DNA of 64,000 nt from Lysobacter capsici (GCF_014779555.2 NZ_CP094357.1:4650001-4714000); one strand, 5' to 3'; shown: positions 1-11,296, counted from the stretch's first letter. Notes: generated by a model from the sequence alone, not told the origin. Numbers and translations are program-made.

Positions 1-3000
1 CTGGCGATTGCCGCGCAGGTCGTACACCGAACGCTCCACGCGCAAGGTCGGCACGGTCGCGCCCGGCGCGGCCATGCGCAGGCTGAAACGCGCGACGATG
101 TTGCCGGCGGCGTCGTACTTGAGCTCGTAGGATTCGGGCTCCGCATGGGTGAGCACGATCTGCCCAGCCTGCAGGACGCCGTTGTTGATCTTGAGCCGGT
201 TCTCGGCGTCGTAGGTGTACCAATACTCCTTGGTTTCGACCGGGACGGCGGCTTCGATCCCGCCGGGTTCGACCACGCCCGGCTCGACGCCCGAATCGGC
301 TTTCTGGCCGAGCAGCGGCAGGCCAGTGCCCATGTCGAACTCGAACGATTCCACCGCTGGGTCGATCCCCGGCTGTTCGAGCAGGGTGGCCCGTCGGACC
401 CGAACGGTGATGTTCAGCGCGGTCCGACCGCCCTCGCCGTCATCCGCAGTCAGCGTGAAGCTGCTGGGCTGGGCGAGCCATGCGCTCCGGTCGGCGTGGA
501 AGATATGTCCCTCGGGGCCGAACTCGTGCCGCAGCCACGAGGGGTGTCCGGAGATCATGTAGCTCATCGGATTGCCGTCGGGATCGACGAACAAGCCCGC
601 ATCCAGGGTGAGATCCGGTGGCTCGGAGTTGCTGGATGTCATCTCGAAGGTCAGCGACGCCGACGCCACGGTCGCCACCGGCGGCTGATTGGCCGCCGGC
701 GCGGTCACCGTCATCGCGAAACTCGTCACCGTGGTCGCGCCGAAGCGGTCCCACACCGACATGGTCACGTTGAAGCTGCCCTGCGCGGTCGGCACGCCGG
801 TGATTTCGCGGGTGAGGTGGTTGAAGCTCAGCCCCGGCGGCAACTGCTGCGCATTGACCCAGTAATCCACCGGCGCGTCCGGGTCGAACGATTCCGGGAT
901 CACATAGCGATACGCAGCGCCCTGGCGCGGATTGGGCGGAGTGAACGCCGGCACGGTCGGCGGCGCGTTGTCGCGAACGATCACCCGCAGCGATTGACTG
1001 ACGCTGCCACCGCGGCCGTCGTCGGCGCTGTAGGTCAGCCAGTAGGTCCCCAACGCCGCGTTGCCGCCGATCTGGCGCGTGACCGGATCGAAGCTCAGCC
1101 CCGGCGGCAAACCGGTCAGGCGCACGCTCACGACGTCGCCGTCGCTGTCGAGGAAGGCCGGCAACGGCGGCGGGTAATGGCTGCCGTCGCGGATCAACAC
1201 CATGTCCGCGTCGTTGATCGTGCCGCCCAGATACGGGTCGGTGTTGAACGCGCGCAAGGTGATCGACAGGCTGGCGAGCTTGCTGTTGCCGTCTTCGTCG
1301 CTGGCCTTGAACTGGAACGTGTAGACGTGACCGGCGGCGACATCGTCGGGCGCGCGGCCGCTCAGGCGCAGCTGCGGCTGGCCTTGTTCGTTGGTCTGCT
1401 GGAACGACAGCCAGTTCGGCAAACCGATCGTGGCGATGCTCAGGCGGTCGCCGTCGGCGTCGGTGAACACCGACGACAGCGGCATGCTCCAGTCGAATTG
1501 ACGGCCAATAGTCGCCGCACGCGGCGGCAATGTGTTCGGGCCGGTGGGCGCGGTGCTGGCGACGACGCGGATCACCACGGTCTTGATCGCGCTGCGACCG
1601 CCCTGGTCGGTTGCGCGCAGGCGCAAGCTGTAGTCACCGGGCGTGGCGGGCGGCAGGGTGCTGCGCAGGCGCAGCAGACCGCCGTCCGCCGACGCGCTGA
1701 GCCAGCTCGAGATCGACGGCACCGCGCTTTCCAGTTCCAGCCGCAGCACGTCGCCCAGGTCGGGGTCGACGAAGTAGTCGCTGGCGAGCAGATCGCGGGC
1801 CCATGACTGGCCGACCTTGGCGCGCAGCACCGGTTCGACCGTGTCGATTACCGTCGGCGCGCGATTCGCACCGACCGACAGCACGAACGAAGTCGCTTCG
1901 CTGAGTCCGCCGGGACGGTTCTCGGTCGCGCTCAAGCGTATTTCGATTTGCTGGACCGTGCCGGCGGGCGGGTTGGCGATGAAACGGACCTGGCCGTTGG
2001 CGTCCGGCCCGCTCAATTGCAGCCACGACGGCCACGGCAAGCCGTCGGCGCGGCCGACGCCGAGCGTCAATGCGTCTTGTTCCGCATCGCGGAAGATGTC
2101 GCTGAACACGATCGAGAATTCCGCGTTCTGGCCGCTGCGCAACCAGCGCGCCGGCGGCGTCTGCACGACCTGCGGACGCGTGTTTTCGGCGCCCACGCCT
2201 GTGGCATTGGGGCCGTAGCCGGAACTGGCGCGGACGCTGCGGCGGTTGCCGGCCGCGTCGTAGCTGTAGCTCAGATCGAAGATGCGTTTGGTCGGCGTGC
2301 CGCCGCTGCCCAGTTCGTCGGTGTAGACGCGCTGGATGCGGTTGTTGCTGTCGTACACGGTGCGCGTGCGGGTGCGCACTACCCGGCCGGACGCATCGCG
2401 GGTATCGACCTCCTCGACCACGCGATTGCCGGCCGCGTCGTATTCATAGCGATAGCTCGGCGTCGTGCTGCCCTGTTCGTAGACGGCCTTGATCCGACCA
2501 TCGGGGTAGTACGTCGTGCGTCGCGCGCCGTCGACGACATCCAGGCCGGCGCCGCCGGTCTGGCGCTCGTTCACCAGCTGACCGGTGACCGCGTCGTACT
2601 CGTTGCTGAGGTCGCGCCCGCCCAGGTTGCGATGGGCGATCAAGCGGCCGTGCACGTCGTAACTCCAGCTCATCGTGTCGATGCCGTTGAACTCGGCGAT
2701 CTTGCGGCCCTGGTCGTCGTAACCGTAGGTGCTGACCGCGCCCGACGCGCTCTGGCTGCGCACCACCCGTCCGGCGCTGTCGTAGCGATAGCGGACCAGG
2801 TTGTCGAGCGCGTCGTACAGGCCGTTGCGGTCGCCGTTCTGATTGAGCACGTAACGCTGCAGACTCTTGCGTTCGCGCGCGATGCCGGCGCCGATGGGCA
2901 GATAATCGCCGATGCCGACGATGCGGCCCTGGTTGTCGTAGTCCTTGTAGGTCAGATAGCCCATCGGGTTCTGGGTCAGGCGCTGATTGCCCAGGGCGTC

Positions 3001-6000
3001 GAAGGCGAACAAGGTTTTCTGGTTCAAGGCATCGGCCGACGCGATCATGCGTCCGGTCGCGTCGTAGTCGTTGGTGCGGGTGTTGCCGTTGGCGTCGCGG
3101 GTCGCGACCAGCCGGCCCAGCGCGTCGTAGAACCACTGATTGACCGGACGCAGCCACTGGCGAACCCCGCTCTCGGACACCACTTCCACCAACGGGCGTT
3201 CGTCGCGGGTGACCTGGTCGCGTTCGTTGTAGCGGTAGTCGGTGCGGTAGCCGCGGGTGTCGACGATGCTCAGCACGTTGCCCCAGCGGTCCAGTTGCCG
3301 GCTCGTGGTCGGCTTCGGCGCGGCGCCGTCCTGATAGGCGGGTAGTTCGCTGCCGATGGTCCGGCCCAGGCGGTCCAGGCCGAAGCGGGTGACCGCCGAT
3401 TCGACACCGGCCGCGCCGAGCACGAAATGCGCCTCGCGTACGCGGTGGCCGGCCAGGTTGTAGCCATAGGAGCGGATCGCGCCGGTTTCGTCGTCGCTGA
3501 GCAGGCGTCCGGCCAGGTCGTAGCGGTAATCCAGCACGCCGGCCACGTCGCCGTACTGCTTGCTGACGATTTCGCCGAAGGCGTTGTAGCCCACGGTTTC
3601 GAGCAGATCGGTGGCCAGCACCGCGCCGGCCGCGGATTCGCGGGTGCGCTGCGATTCCAACTGGCGACCGGCCGCGTCGTAACGGAAGCGGTCGTGCACG
3701 CGCACCGCTCCGCCCGCCAGATCGGTGTCGAGCACCGACCAACGCTCGACGATGCGGTCGGCGTCGTCGTAGATCAGGTAGGTCCTGTTGCCGTTCGCGA
3801 TGCCGGTGCCGGTGTCGGTTTCGCGCTTGACGAACACGACCACCGCCCTGCCCTGCCCGTCGTAGCGCACGCGTTCGATCTGATCGCGTTGGTCGTCGGC
3901 GACCGCGCCGCCCGCGCGCAGGCCGTTGGCGTAACGACGGGTCTCGATGACGTTGCCGAACGCGTCGTAACGCATCTGGGTGTAGGGCGAGGCCCACGCA
4001 TACAGCGTGCCCACGCCCAGGTCGGCGCCGTTGCGCAACTGGGCGTCGGCATCGGCGGCGAGCACGTTACGGGCGGGTTCGGTCAGGTTGATCGCACGAC
4101 CCAGCGCGTCGTACACGGTGCTGGTCACACCGGTGTCGTCGCTCAGCCGGATCAGGCGATCGCGGCCGTCGTACTCGAACTGGCTCATCACCTCGCGCAC
4201 GCCGGAACTGCCCTGGCTGTCGGCGAAATGACGCTGCATGTACTCGCGGTGCTTGCGTCCGAGCGGGTCGTACTCCCAGCGGGTGATGCGGTCGAAACCG
4301 ACGATGTCGTCGCCGCTGGCCGGCAACGACGGCGGCGTCGCGGCGCTCAGGTTCGAAGTCGCGATAGCGCGCGCGTATTCGACGCGGCGCTTGAGTTCGC
4401 CGGTGGGGTGGTACTCGTTGGCGGTGACATACCCTTCTGCGTCGACGCTCAACAGCAGCCGGCCGAGGTCGTCGTAGTAGAAATAGCTGTCGGCCCAGCG
4501 CGCGTCGCTTTGGCCGCGGGTGCCCTGCAGCAACACCGATTCCTTGACCTTGCGGCCGTAGGCGTCGTACTCGTACGCGGTCGTGGGCCGACCGGTCGCG
4601 GCGGTGCCGTCGTCGCGGTAATACTCCAGCGGGCTCTGTTCGACCCGCGCCACCTGGCCGCGCTTGTCGTAGAAGGTGGTGATGCCGCGGTCCTTGGCGG
4701 CGTCGTAGACCACGCCGTTGACCGACTGCGCATAACTGATGGCATGGCCCGCGGACCAGCCCGACAAGGCGCCGAAATTGAACGCGGTCGCGTGGCGGTA
4801 CAGGCCGGTGCGTTCGCCGAAGACGTTGTATTCGTAGCGGGTGACGTAACCGGCCGGGTCGATGTCCAGGTACAACTGGCCGAAATCGTCATAGACCTTG
4901 TAGCTGTAGCGGCCGGACACGTCCTTGTTGACCACCGCGCGGCCGAGGCTGTCGTAGCCGACCTCGGTGCTGGGCCGGGTGCCGCCGATATCCAGCGCGC
5001 CGGTCGCCGGATCGATGCGACCGGCCAGCGGGAACACCGTGCGATTTTGCCGGCCGGCCGCGTCGTACTCGTAATGGGTCATCCGCGCCTGCGCGGTGCC
5101 GTCGTCCTCGCTGCGCGAGAGCACCTGTCCCAGCGCGTTGTAGTTGGTGCGGGTCACGATCGAACGGTTCTGCGTGGTCACCACGCCGTCGGCGTCGATC
5201 GTCGACACGTCCACCCGCGGACTGGTCTCGGTGATGCGGCGGCCGGCGCCGTCGTAGCCGTAGGTCCACACCCGCCCGTTCTTGTCGAGCAGTTCGATCA
5301 GCAGACCGGAGGCGTCGTAGGTGTAGCGCTCGACTTGATCGGCGGCATCGGTCACCCGCTCGACCCGGCCCGCGTTGTCGTAGCGGGTGACGGTCATGCG
5401 CTGGCGCATGCCGGCGACCGCGAGGCTCAACCCGGTCTCGGTCATCGGCGTGGCCGCGGCGATCAGGCCCTCGTACTCCCGCACCACGGTCACGCGCCCG
5501 GCTTCGTCGTACTCGCGCGCGACCACCGCGCCGGCATCGTCGACGGTGTAACGCGCGCGGCCGGCCTGGTCGTAGACATAGCGGGTTTGGCGCAGATTGC
5601 CCGTGCCGCCGGCGATGCCGAGCGCGGTGGTCACCGCGGCTTCGGAAACCGCGGTGCTGATCGGGATGCGCACGCCGTACAGGTTTTCGGCGACGACGCG
5701 GCCGCTGTCGTCGAAGCGGCGTTCGCTGACCGTCGCGGTGCTGGCGCTGTCCTGCACCAGCGTGTAGCGCTCGCGGCCGACGGCGTCGTAGACATGCCTC
5801 ACCATGCGCGCGTCGTTCGAGACGATCAGGGCGGCGATGTCCTGCGGCGGGACGGTGCCCGCGCGCAGACGCTGCCGCAATGCGTCGCTGATCGCGATGG
5901 TGTTGGAGTAAGTCAATTCCGAGGCTAGGCGCCCGGCCACGTCATAGCGGCTTTCGCTGATGCGGCCGTGCAGGTCGATGCGGTAGCGCACCCGGCCGTC

Positions 6001-9000
6001 GCCGTCGTAAACGATGTAGCTGCCTTGGTCACCCGCCTGCTCGATGCTGAGCCCATTCAACTGCGCGAGCGTGGTGGTATCGCTGAGCCCGGCCGGCGCG
6101 GTCGCCTCCAGGTAGGCGCGCGTGGCGACCTCGCGGCCGGCCGGGTCGTACCAGCGGCGGACGATCGCGCCGGTCGCATCGACGCTGTAGATAAGCCGGT
6201 TGGCTTCGTCGTAATAGCTGCGCTGGGTGTAGCGTTGGCTGCCCTCATCGATGACATAACGACGCAGCAAATTGTCGTTGGCATCGAAGACGTAACCCGT
6301 GGTCAGCGCGAGACCCGCGGGATCGACCACCTCGCCGATACGACGGCCCAGCACGTCGTAGTCGTAGCGGACCGTGCGCGCCTGGGCGGTGCCGGCGCCT
6401 TCGGTGACGGTGAGCTGGCGGCCGTGCGCGTCGTAGGAATATCCGGTGCGCAGATTCAGGTCGTCCGGATCGAGCGCGGTTTCGAGCAGGCGCCCTTCGC
6501 GATCGTAGCGATGCTGCACGACCCGCCCGCTCGCATCGGTCACGCGCTGGTTGCGGCCCTGGCCGTCGTAGACATAGCTCGTCGTCAACGCCAGTTGCTG
6601 CGGATCCTCGATGCGCTGCAAAACCCGGCCGACCGCGTCGTAGCGCAGTTCGACCCGGCGTCCGCTGGCGTCGACGCTCGCGCTGAGCAGGCCGCGGCTG
6701 TCGTATTCGTTGACGGCCTGCTTGTTGAGCGGATCGGTCACGCTCAGCAAGTGACCGTCTCGGTCGTAGCGGTAATTGGTGACCGCGATGCCGCCGCCGG
6801 GAATGGCCTGCGACACCGACAACTGCTGGCCGTGGCGGGTGTACGCCGTGGTGACTTCGACGCCTTCGGGCGTGGTCACGCGCATGCTGCGCGCGGCGGT
6901 GTCGTAGAAATAGCTGGTGACGCGTCCGTTCGGATCGGTCTGGCTCAGCATGCGCGCATAGGCGTCGTAGCTGCTGATCCAGGTTTCGGCACGGCCCTGC
7001 ACGGTCTGGCTGCGGCTGACCTGACGTCCGAGACGGTCGTAGCCGAACGTGGTCGTCGCGCCGCGCGCGTCGCTGGCGGCGACGACCCGGCCGAAGGCGT
7101 CGTAGCTCCACGACAACTGCCGCTGCAAGACGGTGTTCGGCGCTTCGATGCGGGTCTTGATCAGGCCGCGGTTGTCGTAGCTGCTGTCGATGCGCAGTTC
7201 GAGCGCGGTGCCGAATGCGCGCTGCTCGACGGTGCGATCGCCGTGGCCGTTGTAGCTGTAGCGCAGCACCGCGTTTTCGGCGTCGCGCACTTCGGCGAGC
7301 TGGCCGCGGCGGTTGTAACTGTAGCTGCGACGGCTATCGCTGGCGGCGGTATAGGCCAGGGTGGTCAGCGCGGTGGCGACGCTGTCGCGGTCGCCGGGCA
7401 CGGCGATGGTCAGCAAGCCGGTATACGCGGTGGTTTCGATCGCATCGCCGAACGCGCTGTAGCGGACCTGGCTGACTTCGCCGCGCGCGTTGAGCACGCC
7501 GCTCGTGCCCGGCAGGCCGCGCACGGTGTAGGTCGGGCGGCCGTCGGCGTCGTGGAAGTACCAGGTCTTGTGGCCGTCGGCATCGATGCTTTCGATGCGC
7601 CGTCCCAAGCCGTCGTAGCTGTGGCGGGTGCCGTACTGGGCGAACACCGCGTCGATCTGCGCCTGGGTCATGTCCGGACGCAGACGGGTGGTGCCTTCGC
7701 CGCCGAGTTCGCCGATCAATTCGCCGAACACGTTGTAGCGCAGCCGGCCCTCGCGCACTTCGCTGGTGTCGGCCGCGAGTTCCGTGCGGACCAGATTGCC
7801 TTGCGCGTCATAGGTGTTGCGGGTGACCGTGCCCTCGGGATCGGTCTGCACCGTCAGCCGACCCAAGGCGTCGTAGCCGCGCCGGGTCTCGCGCACGCGT
7901 CCGGCCTGCGCGCGGCTGAGCAAGGTCGCCAGGGTTTCCGTGCCGGTCAGGCCGGTCAGCTGGGTTTCGAACGCGCGGGTGGTGTCCTGGGCTAGGCGTT
8001 CGTTGCGCAGGTACTGGGTCAGATAGCCCTCGGCGTCGAGCATCGCCAAGGTGTTGCCGCGGCCGTCAAAGAACCACAGCGTGACCTGGTCCTGCGCGGT
8101 GGCGGCCGGACGCATCTGGCCCAGCGTGGCTTCGCGCAGGTTCGATGCGACCGCGCTCGCGTAGGCGACGCTGCGGGTGCGATTGCCGGCGAGGTCGTAG
8201 TTGTGCTCGACCAGATAGCCCTCGGCGTCGAGGCGGCCGAGTTCGCGCCCCATCGCGTCGTAAAAATACCGAGCGATGCGTTCTTCGTTCTGCGGCGCGT
8301 TCACGCGCGGCAGTTGCCGGGTGCGGATCAGACGGTCGTTGAGGTCGTGGCTGAAATAGGTGACCCGGCCCTCGCCATCGGTTTCGACGTTCTTGCGGCC
8401 GAGCAGATCGTAGAACGTGGTGACGGTGCGATCCTGCGGCGTGGCGGTCGGCCGTACCAGGGCGATGTCGGTCGGTACCTGGGCCAGATTCGGCGAGGCC
8501 GGCGGCGCCGGCATCCACGCGCGGGTGTCGAGCACGGTTGCGTAGCGCACGGTCTGGACGATGCGGCCGAAGGTGTCGCGGACGTATTCGACCAGGGCGC
8601 CGGTCGCGTCGACCTCGCCGACCAGTTGTCGTTCGACGTCGTAGAACAGATAGCTGCGTCCGCCGTTGGCGTCCTGCACCGCGCGCAACAGGCCGGCGCG
8701 GTCGTAAAGGTTGCGGGTTTCGCGCGTTGTCGTCGGGCCGCCGAGCGCGCGTTCGCTCACCAGCACCACCTGCCCGGCGGCGTCGCGCTGTTCGATCCGG
8801 ACCCGATCGTTGCTGATGTCGCCATCGTCGACCGCGCCGCCTTCGACGATCGCGGTCGCCAGCCGCTGCGAATCGGTGTAGGCCCAACTGCGCGACTGCA
8901 AGGCCACGGCATTGCGATCGAACACTTTCTCCGCGAGCAGCCGGCCCATGCCATCGTAAACGTAGACGGTGCGGCGCAAGTCCACGCCGCTGGACGCGCT

Positions 9001-10767
9001 GCGTTCGAGCACGCGGCCGCGTTCGTCGTAGCGATAGTCTTCGATCAGATCCGCATCGCCGGCGATGCCGTTGCCGGCGGCGTCGACCGCGGCGTAGCGG
9101 CGCCAAGCCACGCTGCCGAAGGCGTCGTAGCTGTACTGGGTCAGGCCGCTGTTGGCCTTGCGCGGCGCGGTGCTTGCCCAGGCTTCGAGCGCGGCCAGGG
9201 TGTAGGCGCCGGTGTAGGTCGCGTCCAGATACTGGCGCGCCTTGAGGATGCGCCCGACGCCGAAACCGGCGCTGGCGTATTCGCTCTCGCTGACCTCGCC
9301 GGCGGCATTGACCACGAAGCGCAGGCGATTGGCCGCGTCGTAGATATAGCGGGTGATCAGCGCGTTCGCCGGCGGCGTCAGCGCCTCATTCTTGCCGGTT
9401 TCGCTGCTGACGCCGGCGCCTGCGCTGGCGCGACCGAGAATGTCGCCCTCGTCGACTTCGTAGACGGTTTCGCTGGTGACCTGATTAGCCGCGTTGAAGC
9501 TTCGCTCGGTGACGCGGGTGATTACCCGCAATCCGGAGGAAATGAATTCGCGCTGCTCGATCGCATTGCCGTTGGCGTCATAGCGATACACCCGACCGGC
9601 CGCGCCGTCGACCATGGCGGCGGTGAGATTGCCGTCGGCGTCGTATTCGTAAGTGTAGGTTTCCTGCCAGCCGCCGGCGGACGGCTGTTCGGCGGCGATC
9701 AGTTGATTGCTTTCGTCGTAGTAATAGACCCAGGTGCGTCCGGTCGAATCGCTGACCCGGGTCGAACGTGCCCCGGTGTCGTAGGCGAAGCTCAGGGTCT
9801 GGCCCTGGCCGTCGGCGTCGTTGTCGTTGAGATCGCCGCGGGTCAGCGTGCGCACCCGGCCGAGCGCGTCGTAGGTGTAGCTGACCACGGCGCCGTCGCT
9901 GTGCTGCACCGATGCGATCTGCAGGCTGCTCGCATCGACATAGCTGTAGACGGTGCGGAACAGATGGCCGTCATTGACGGCGGCGGTCGCGCTCCATTCG
10001 TCGTCGCCGGTCTTGCCCGGGGTGAGGTCGTGGGTGACCGTGCTCAACCGCCCGGCCGCGTCGTAGCCGTACCAGACCCGGCCGACCGCCTGACTGCCGG
10101 AATAACTGGTGACGCTGGCGAGGTTGGCGCCGGCGTAGGTGAACTGCATCCGGCTTAGGTTGCCGTTGCCGTCGTTGGCGGCGACTTCGGTCACCCGCCC
10201 TTGCGGGTCGTAGCTCAGGTTCCAGGTGGTCGGCTGCTGCGGATCGCTCTTGAGATCGCGGATGCGGGTCAGGCGGCCGCCGGTGGCGGGATCGGCGTAG
10301 GTTTCCTCCAGCCGGGTATCGCCTTCCTCGTACAGCCACTGCAGGGTCTTGCCGTCGCGGCGCAGGCTGTCGTGCGCGCCGTCGCCGACGGTCGAGCGAT
10401 ACAGGCCGTTGCCGGCGTAGGCGAAATCCTGATACGAGCCGTCGCCGCTGTGTCGACGCATCACGCTGCCGGCCTGGTTGAGCGTGCCGATCAATTCGAT
10501 CCGGCGTTCGAACCCGGTCAACCAGGCGTCGCTGCCGGCGTCGGCGAACGTGCCGCGGCTGTTGTAGGTGCGGCTGAAGCCGACCGTCATGCCGCGCATC
10601 ACGACCTGATCGTCGAAACTGTGCAGCAGCAGATTGCCGGTGGCGATGTTGACGTACTGGCTGTCCTGCCCCTGCCCGTAACGCGCGCTCGCGCCCAGGC
10701 CCTTGCCGATCTGGCTGAAGGAGCTGTTGAACAGTCCCAGCCCGCTGCCTGAAATCACTGCCGCCAT
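1..10767 (-). CDS. Giant YD/RHS-repeat protein with internal Ig/cadherin-like block (3' end outside window)
   Basis: One minus-strand frame stays open from the ATG at 10767 to the left edge, about 3,589 codons, with no stop, so the C-terminus lies outside the window. The start follows a GAGGACAGG-type ribosome site. The N-terminus (MAAVISGSGLGLF...) has no obvious signal peptide and soon contains NIATGNLLL, typical of RHS proteins. From about residue 200 to 2,850 the protein consists of dozens of YD repeats (YDALGRV, YDAAGR, YNRRGQ). At about 2,855-3,500 these give way to a block rich in FxDxDGD, PPGLSFD and GDYxLRLRATD motifs, which resembles putative Ig (He_PIG) or dystroglycan-type cadherin-like domains. 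YD repeats resume (YWYTYDAENRL) and continue to the edge (VYDLRGNR). RHS proteins usually form a beta-shell around a variable C-terminal toxin. That toxin, and any immunity gene, would lie to the left and cannot be seen. No VgrG, PAAR or export gene is next to it. Confidence 0.93.
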   Translation of the reverse strand, partial: MAAVISGSGLGLFNSSFSQIGKGLGASARYGQGQDSQYVNIATGNLLLHSFDDQVVMRGMTVGFSRTYNSRGTFADAGSDAWLTGFERRIELIGTLNQAGSVMRRHSGDGSYQDFAYAGNGLYRSTVGDGAHDSLRRDGKTLQWLYEEGDTRLEETYADPATGGRLTRIRDLKSDPQQPTTWNLSYDPQGRVTEVAANDGNGNLSRMQFTYAGANLASVTSYSGSQAVGRVWYGYDAAGRLSTVTHDLTPGKTGDDEWSATAAVNDGHLFRTVYSYVDASSLQIASVQHSDGAVVSYTYDALGRVRTLTRGDLNDNDADGQGQTLSFAYDTGARSTRVSDSTGRTWVYYYDESNQLIAAEQPSAGGWQETYTYEYDADGNLTAAMVDGAAGRVYRYDANGNAIEQREFISSGLRVITRVTERSFNAANQVTSETVYEVDEGDILGRASAGAGVSSETGKNEALTPPANALITRYIYDAANRLRFVVNAAGEVSESEYASAGFGVGRILKARQYLDATYTGAYTLAALEAWASTAPRKANSGLTQYSYDAFGSVAWRRYAAVDAAGNGIAGDADLIEDYRYDERGRVLERSASSGVDLRRTVYVYDGMGRLLAEKVFDRNAVALQSRSWAYTDSQRLATAIVEGGAVDDGDISNDRVRIEQRDAAGQVVLVSERALGGPTTTRETRNLYDRAGLLRAVQDANGGRSYLFYDVERQLVGEVDATGALVEYVRDTFGRIVQTVRYATVLDTRAWMPAPPASPNLAQVPTDIALVRPTATPQDRTVTTFYDLLGRKNVETDGEGRVTYFSHDLNDRLIRTRQLPRVNAPQNEERIARYFYDAMGRELGRLDAEGYLVEHNYDLAGNRTRSVAYASAVASNLREATLGQMRPAATAQDQVTLWFFDGRGNTLAMLDAEGYLTQYLRNERLAQDTTRAFETQLTGLTGTETLATLLSRAQAGRVRETRRGYDALGRLTVQTDPEGTVTRNTYDAQGNLVRTELAADTSEVREGRLRYNVFGELIGELGGEGTTRLRPDMTQAQIDAVFAQYGTRHSYDGLGRRIESIDADGHKTWYFHDADGRPTYTVRGLPGTSGVLNARGEVSQVRYSAFGDAIETTAYTGLLTIAVPGDRDSVATALTTLAYTAASDSRRSYSYNRRGQLAEVRDAENAVLRYSYNGHGDRTVEQRAFGTALELRIDSSYDNRGLIKTRIEAPNTVLQRQLSWSYDAFGRVVAASDARGATTTFGYDRLGRQVSRSQTVQGRAETWISSYDAYARMLSQTDPNGRVTSYFYDTAARSMRVTTPEGVEVTTAYTRHGQQLSVSQAIPGGGIAVTNYRYDRDGHLLSVTDPLNKQAVNEYDSRGLLSASVDASGRRVELRYDAVGRVLQRIEDPQQLALTTSYVYDGQGRNQRVTDASGRVVQHRYDREGRLLETALDPDDLNLRTGYSYDAHGRQLTVTEGAGTAQARTVRYDYDVLGRRIGEVVDPAGLALTTGYVFDANDNLLRRYVIDEGSQRYTQRSYYDEANRLIYSVDATGAIVRRWYDPAGREVATRAYLEATAPAGLSDTTTLAQLNGLSIEQAGDQGSYIVYDGDGRVRYRIDLHGRISESRYDVAGRLASELTYSNTIAISDALRQRLRAGTVPPQDIAALIVSNDARMVRHVYDAVGRERYTLVQDSASTATVSERRFDDSGRVVAENLYGVRIPISTAVSEAAVTTALGIAGGTGNLRQTRYVYDQAGRARYTVDDAGAVVAREYDEAGRVTVVREYEGLIAAATPMTETGLSLAVAGMRQRMTVTRYDNAGRVERVTDAADQVERYTYDASGLLIELLDKNGRVWTYGYDGAGRRITETSPRVDVSTIDADGVVTTQNRSIVTRTNYNALGQVLSRSEDDGTAQARMTHYEYDAAGRQNRTVFPLAGRIDPATGALDIGGTRPSTEVGYDSLGRAVVNKDVSGRYSYKVYDDFGQLYLDIDPAGYVTRYEYNVFGERTGLYRHATAFNFGALSGWSAGHAISYAQSVNGVVYDAAKDRGITTFYDKRGQVARVEQSPLEYYRDDGTAATGRPTTAYEYDAYGRKVKESVLLQGTRGQSDARWADSYFYYDDLGRLLLSVDAEGYVTANEYHPTGELKRRVEYARAIATSNLSAATPPSLPASGDDIVGFDRITRWEYDPLGRKHREYMQRHFADSQGSSGVREVMSQFEYDGRDRLIRLSDDTGVTSTVYDALGRAINLTEPARNVLAADADAQLRNGADLGVGTLYAWASPYTQMRYDAFGNVIETRRYANGLRAGGAVADDQRDQIERVRYDGQGRAVVVFVKRETDTGTGIANGNRTYLIYDDADRIVERWSVLDTDLAGGAVRVHDRFRYDAAGRQLESQRTRESAAGAVLATDLLETVGYNAFGEIVSKQYGDVAGVLDYRYDLAGRLLSDDETGAIRSYGYNLAGHRVREAHFVLGAAGVESAVTRFGLDRLGRTIGSELPAYQDGAAPKPTTSRQLDRWGNVLSIVDTRGYRTDYRYNERDQVTRDERPLVEVVSESGVRQWLRPVNQWFYDALGRLVATRDANGNTRTNDYDATGRMIASADALNQKTLFAFDALGNQRLTQNPMGYLTYKDYDNQGRIVGIGDYLPIGAGIARERKSLQRYVLNQNGDRNGLYDALDNLVRYRYDSAGRVVRSQSASGAVSTYGYDDQGRKIAEFNGIDTMSWSYDVHGRLIAHRNLGGRDLSNEYDAVTGQLVNERQTGGAGLDVVDGARRTTYYPDGRIKAVYEQGSTTPSYRYEYDAAGNRVVEEVDTRDASGRVVRTRTRTVYDSNNRIQRVYTDELGSGGTPTKRIFDLSYSYDAAGNRRSVRASSGYGPNATGVGAENTRPQVVQTPPARWLRSGQNAEFSIVFSDIFRDAEQDALTLGVGRADGLPWPSWLQLSGPDANGQVRFIANPPAGTVQQIEIRLSATENRPGGLSEATSFVLSVGANRAPTVIDTVEPVLRAKVGQSWARDLLASDYFVDPDLGDVLRLELESAVPSISSWLSASADGGLLRLRSTLPPATPGDYSLRLRATDQGGRSAIKTVVIRVVASTAPTGPNTLPPRAATIGRQFDWSMPLSSVFTDADGDRLSIATIGLPNWLSFQQTNEQGQPQLRLSGRAPDDVAAGHVYTFQFKASDEDGNSKLASLSITLRAFNTDPYLGGTINDADMVLIRDGSHYPPPLPAFLDSDGDVVSVRLTGLPPGLSFDPVTRQIGGNAALGTYWLTYSADDGRGGSVSQSLRVIVRDNAPPTVPAFTPPNPRQGAAYRYVIPESFDPDAPVDYWVNAQQLPPGLSFNHLTREITGVPTAQGSFNVTMSVWDRFGATTVTSFAMTVTAPAANQPPVATVASASLTFEMTSSNSEPPDLTLDAGLFVDPDGNPMSYMISGHPSWLRHEFGPEGHIFHADRSAWLAQPSSFTLTADDGEGGRTALNITVRVRRATLLEQPGIDPAVESFEFDMGTGLPLLGQKADSGVEPGVVEPGGIEAAVPVETKEYWYTYDAENRLKINNGVLQAGQIVLTHAEPESYELKYDAAGNIVARFSLRMAAPGATVPTLRVERSVYDLRGNRQ

Positions 10768-11034
10768 CGTCCTGTCCTCGAGCGTGGTTACGGCCCGGAT
10801 TGGTCGGGCCTCTCGAGGAATTCATCCGCGCCGAAGGTGCGCGGGTTTAGATGTTTTCGGCCGGGAATATGCGGTTTTGCGATGCGGCCAGCAGAAGCGG
10901 AAATTGCCTGCGGAATTTCGCGGATTGGGTGATCCGTTTTTTCTGGTTGTTACGAGTCTGGTTTTTTATGGGCGGGGGTTGGGTTGGTGGAACGGGTGAG
11001 TTTTTGGGGCGGCGAGAGGGGCTTGGGTGCAAGC

Positions 11035-11296
<262 letters not shown>

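Noticed and set aside
3427-5928. Long plus-strand open frames opposite the RHS gene (also 145-1806, 5968-7995, 8203-10158)
   Set aside because: They are antisense to the intact YD-repeat frame. Their products are Val/Ala/Arg-rich with no domain, caused by the GC-rich codon pattern of the opposite strand.
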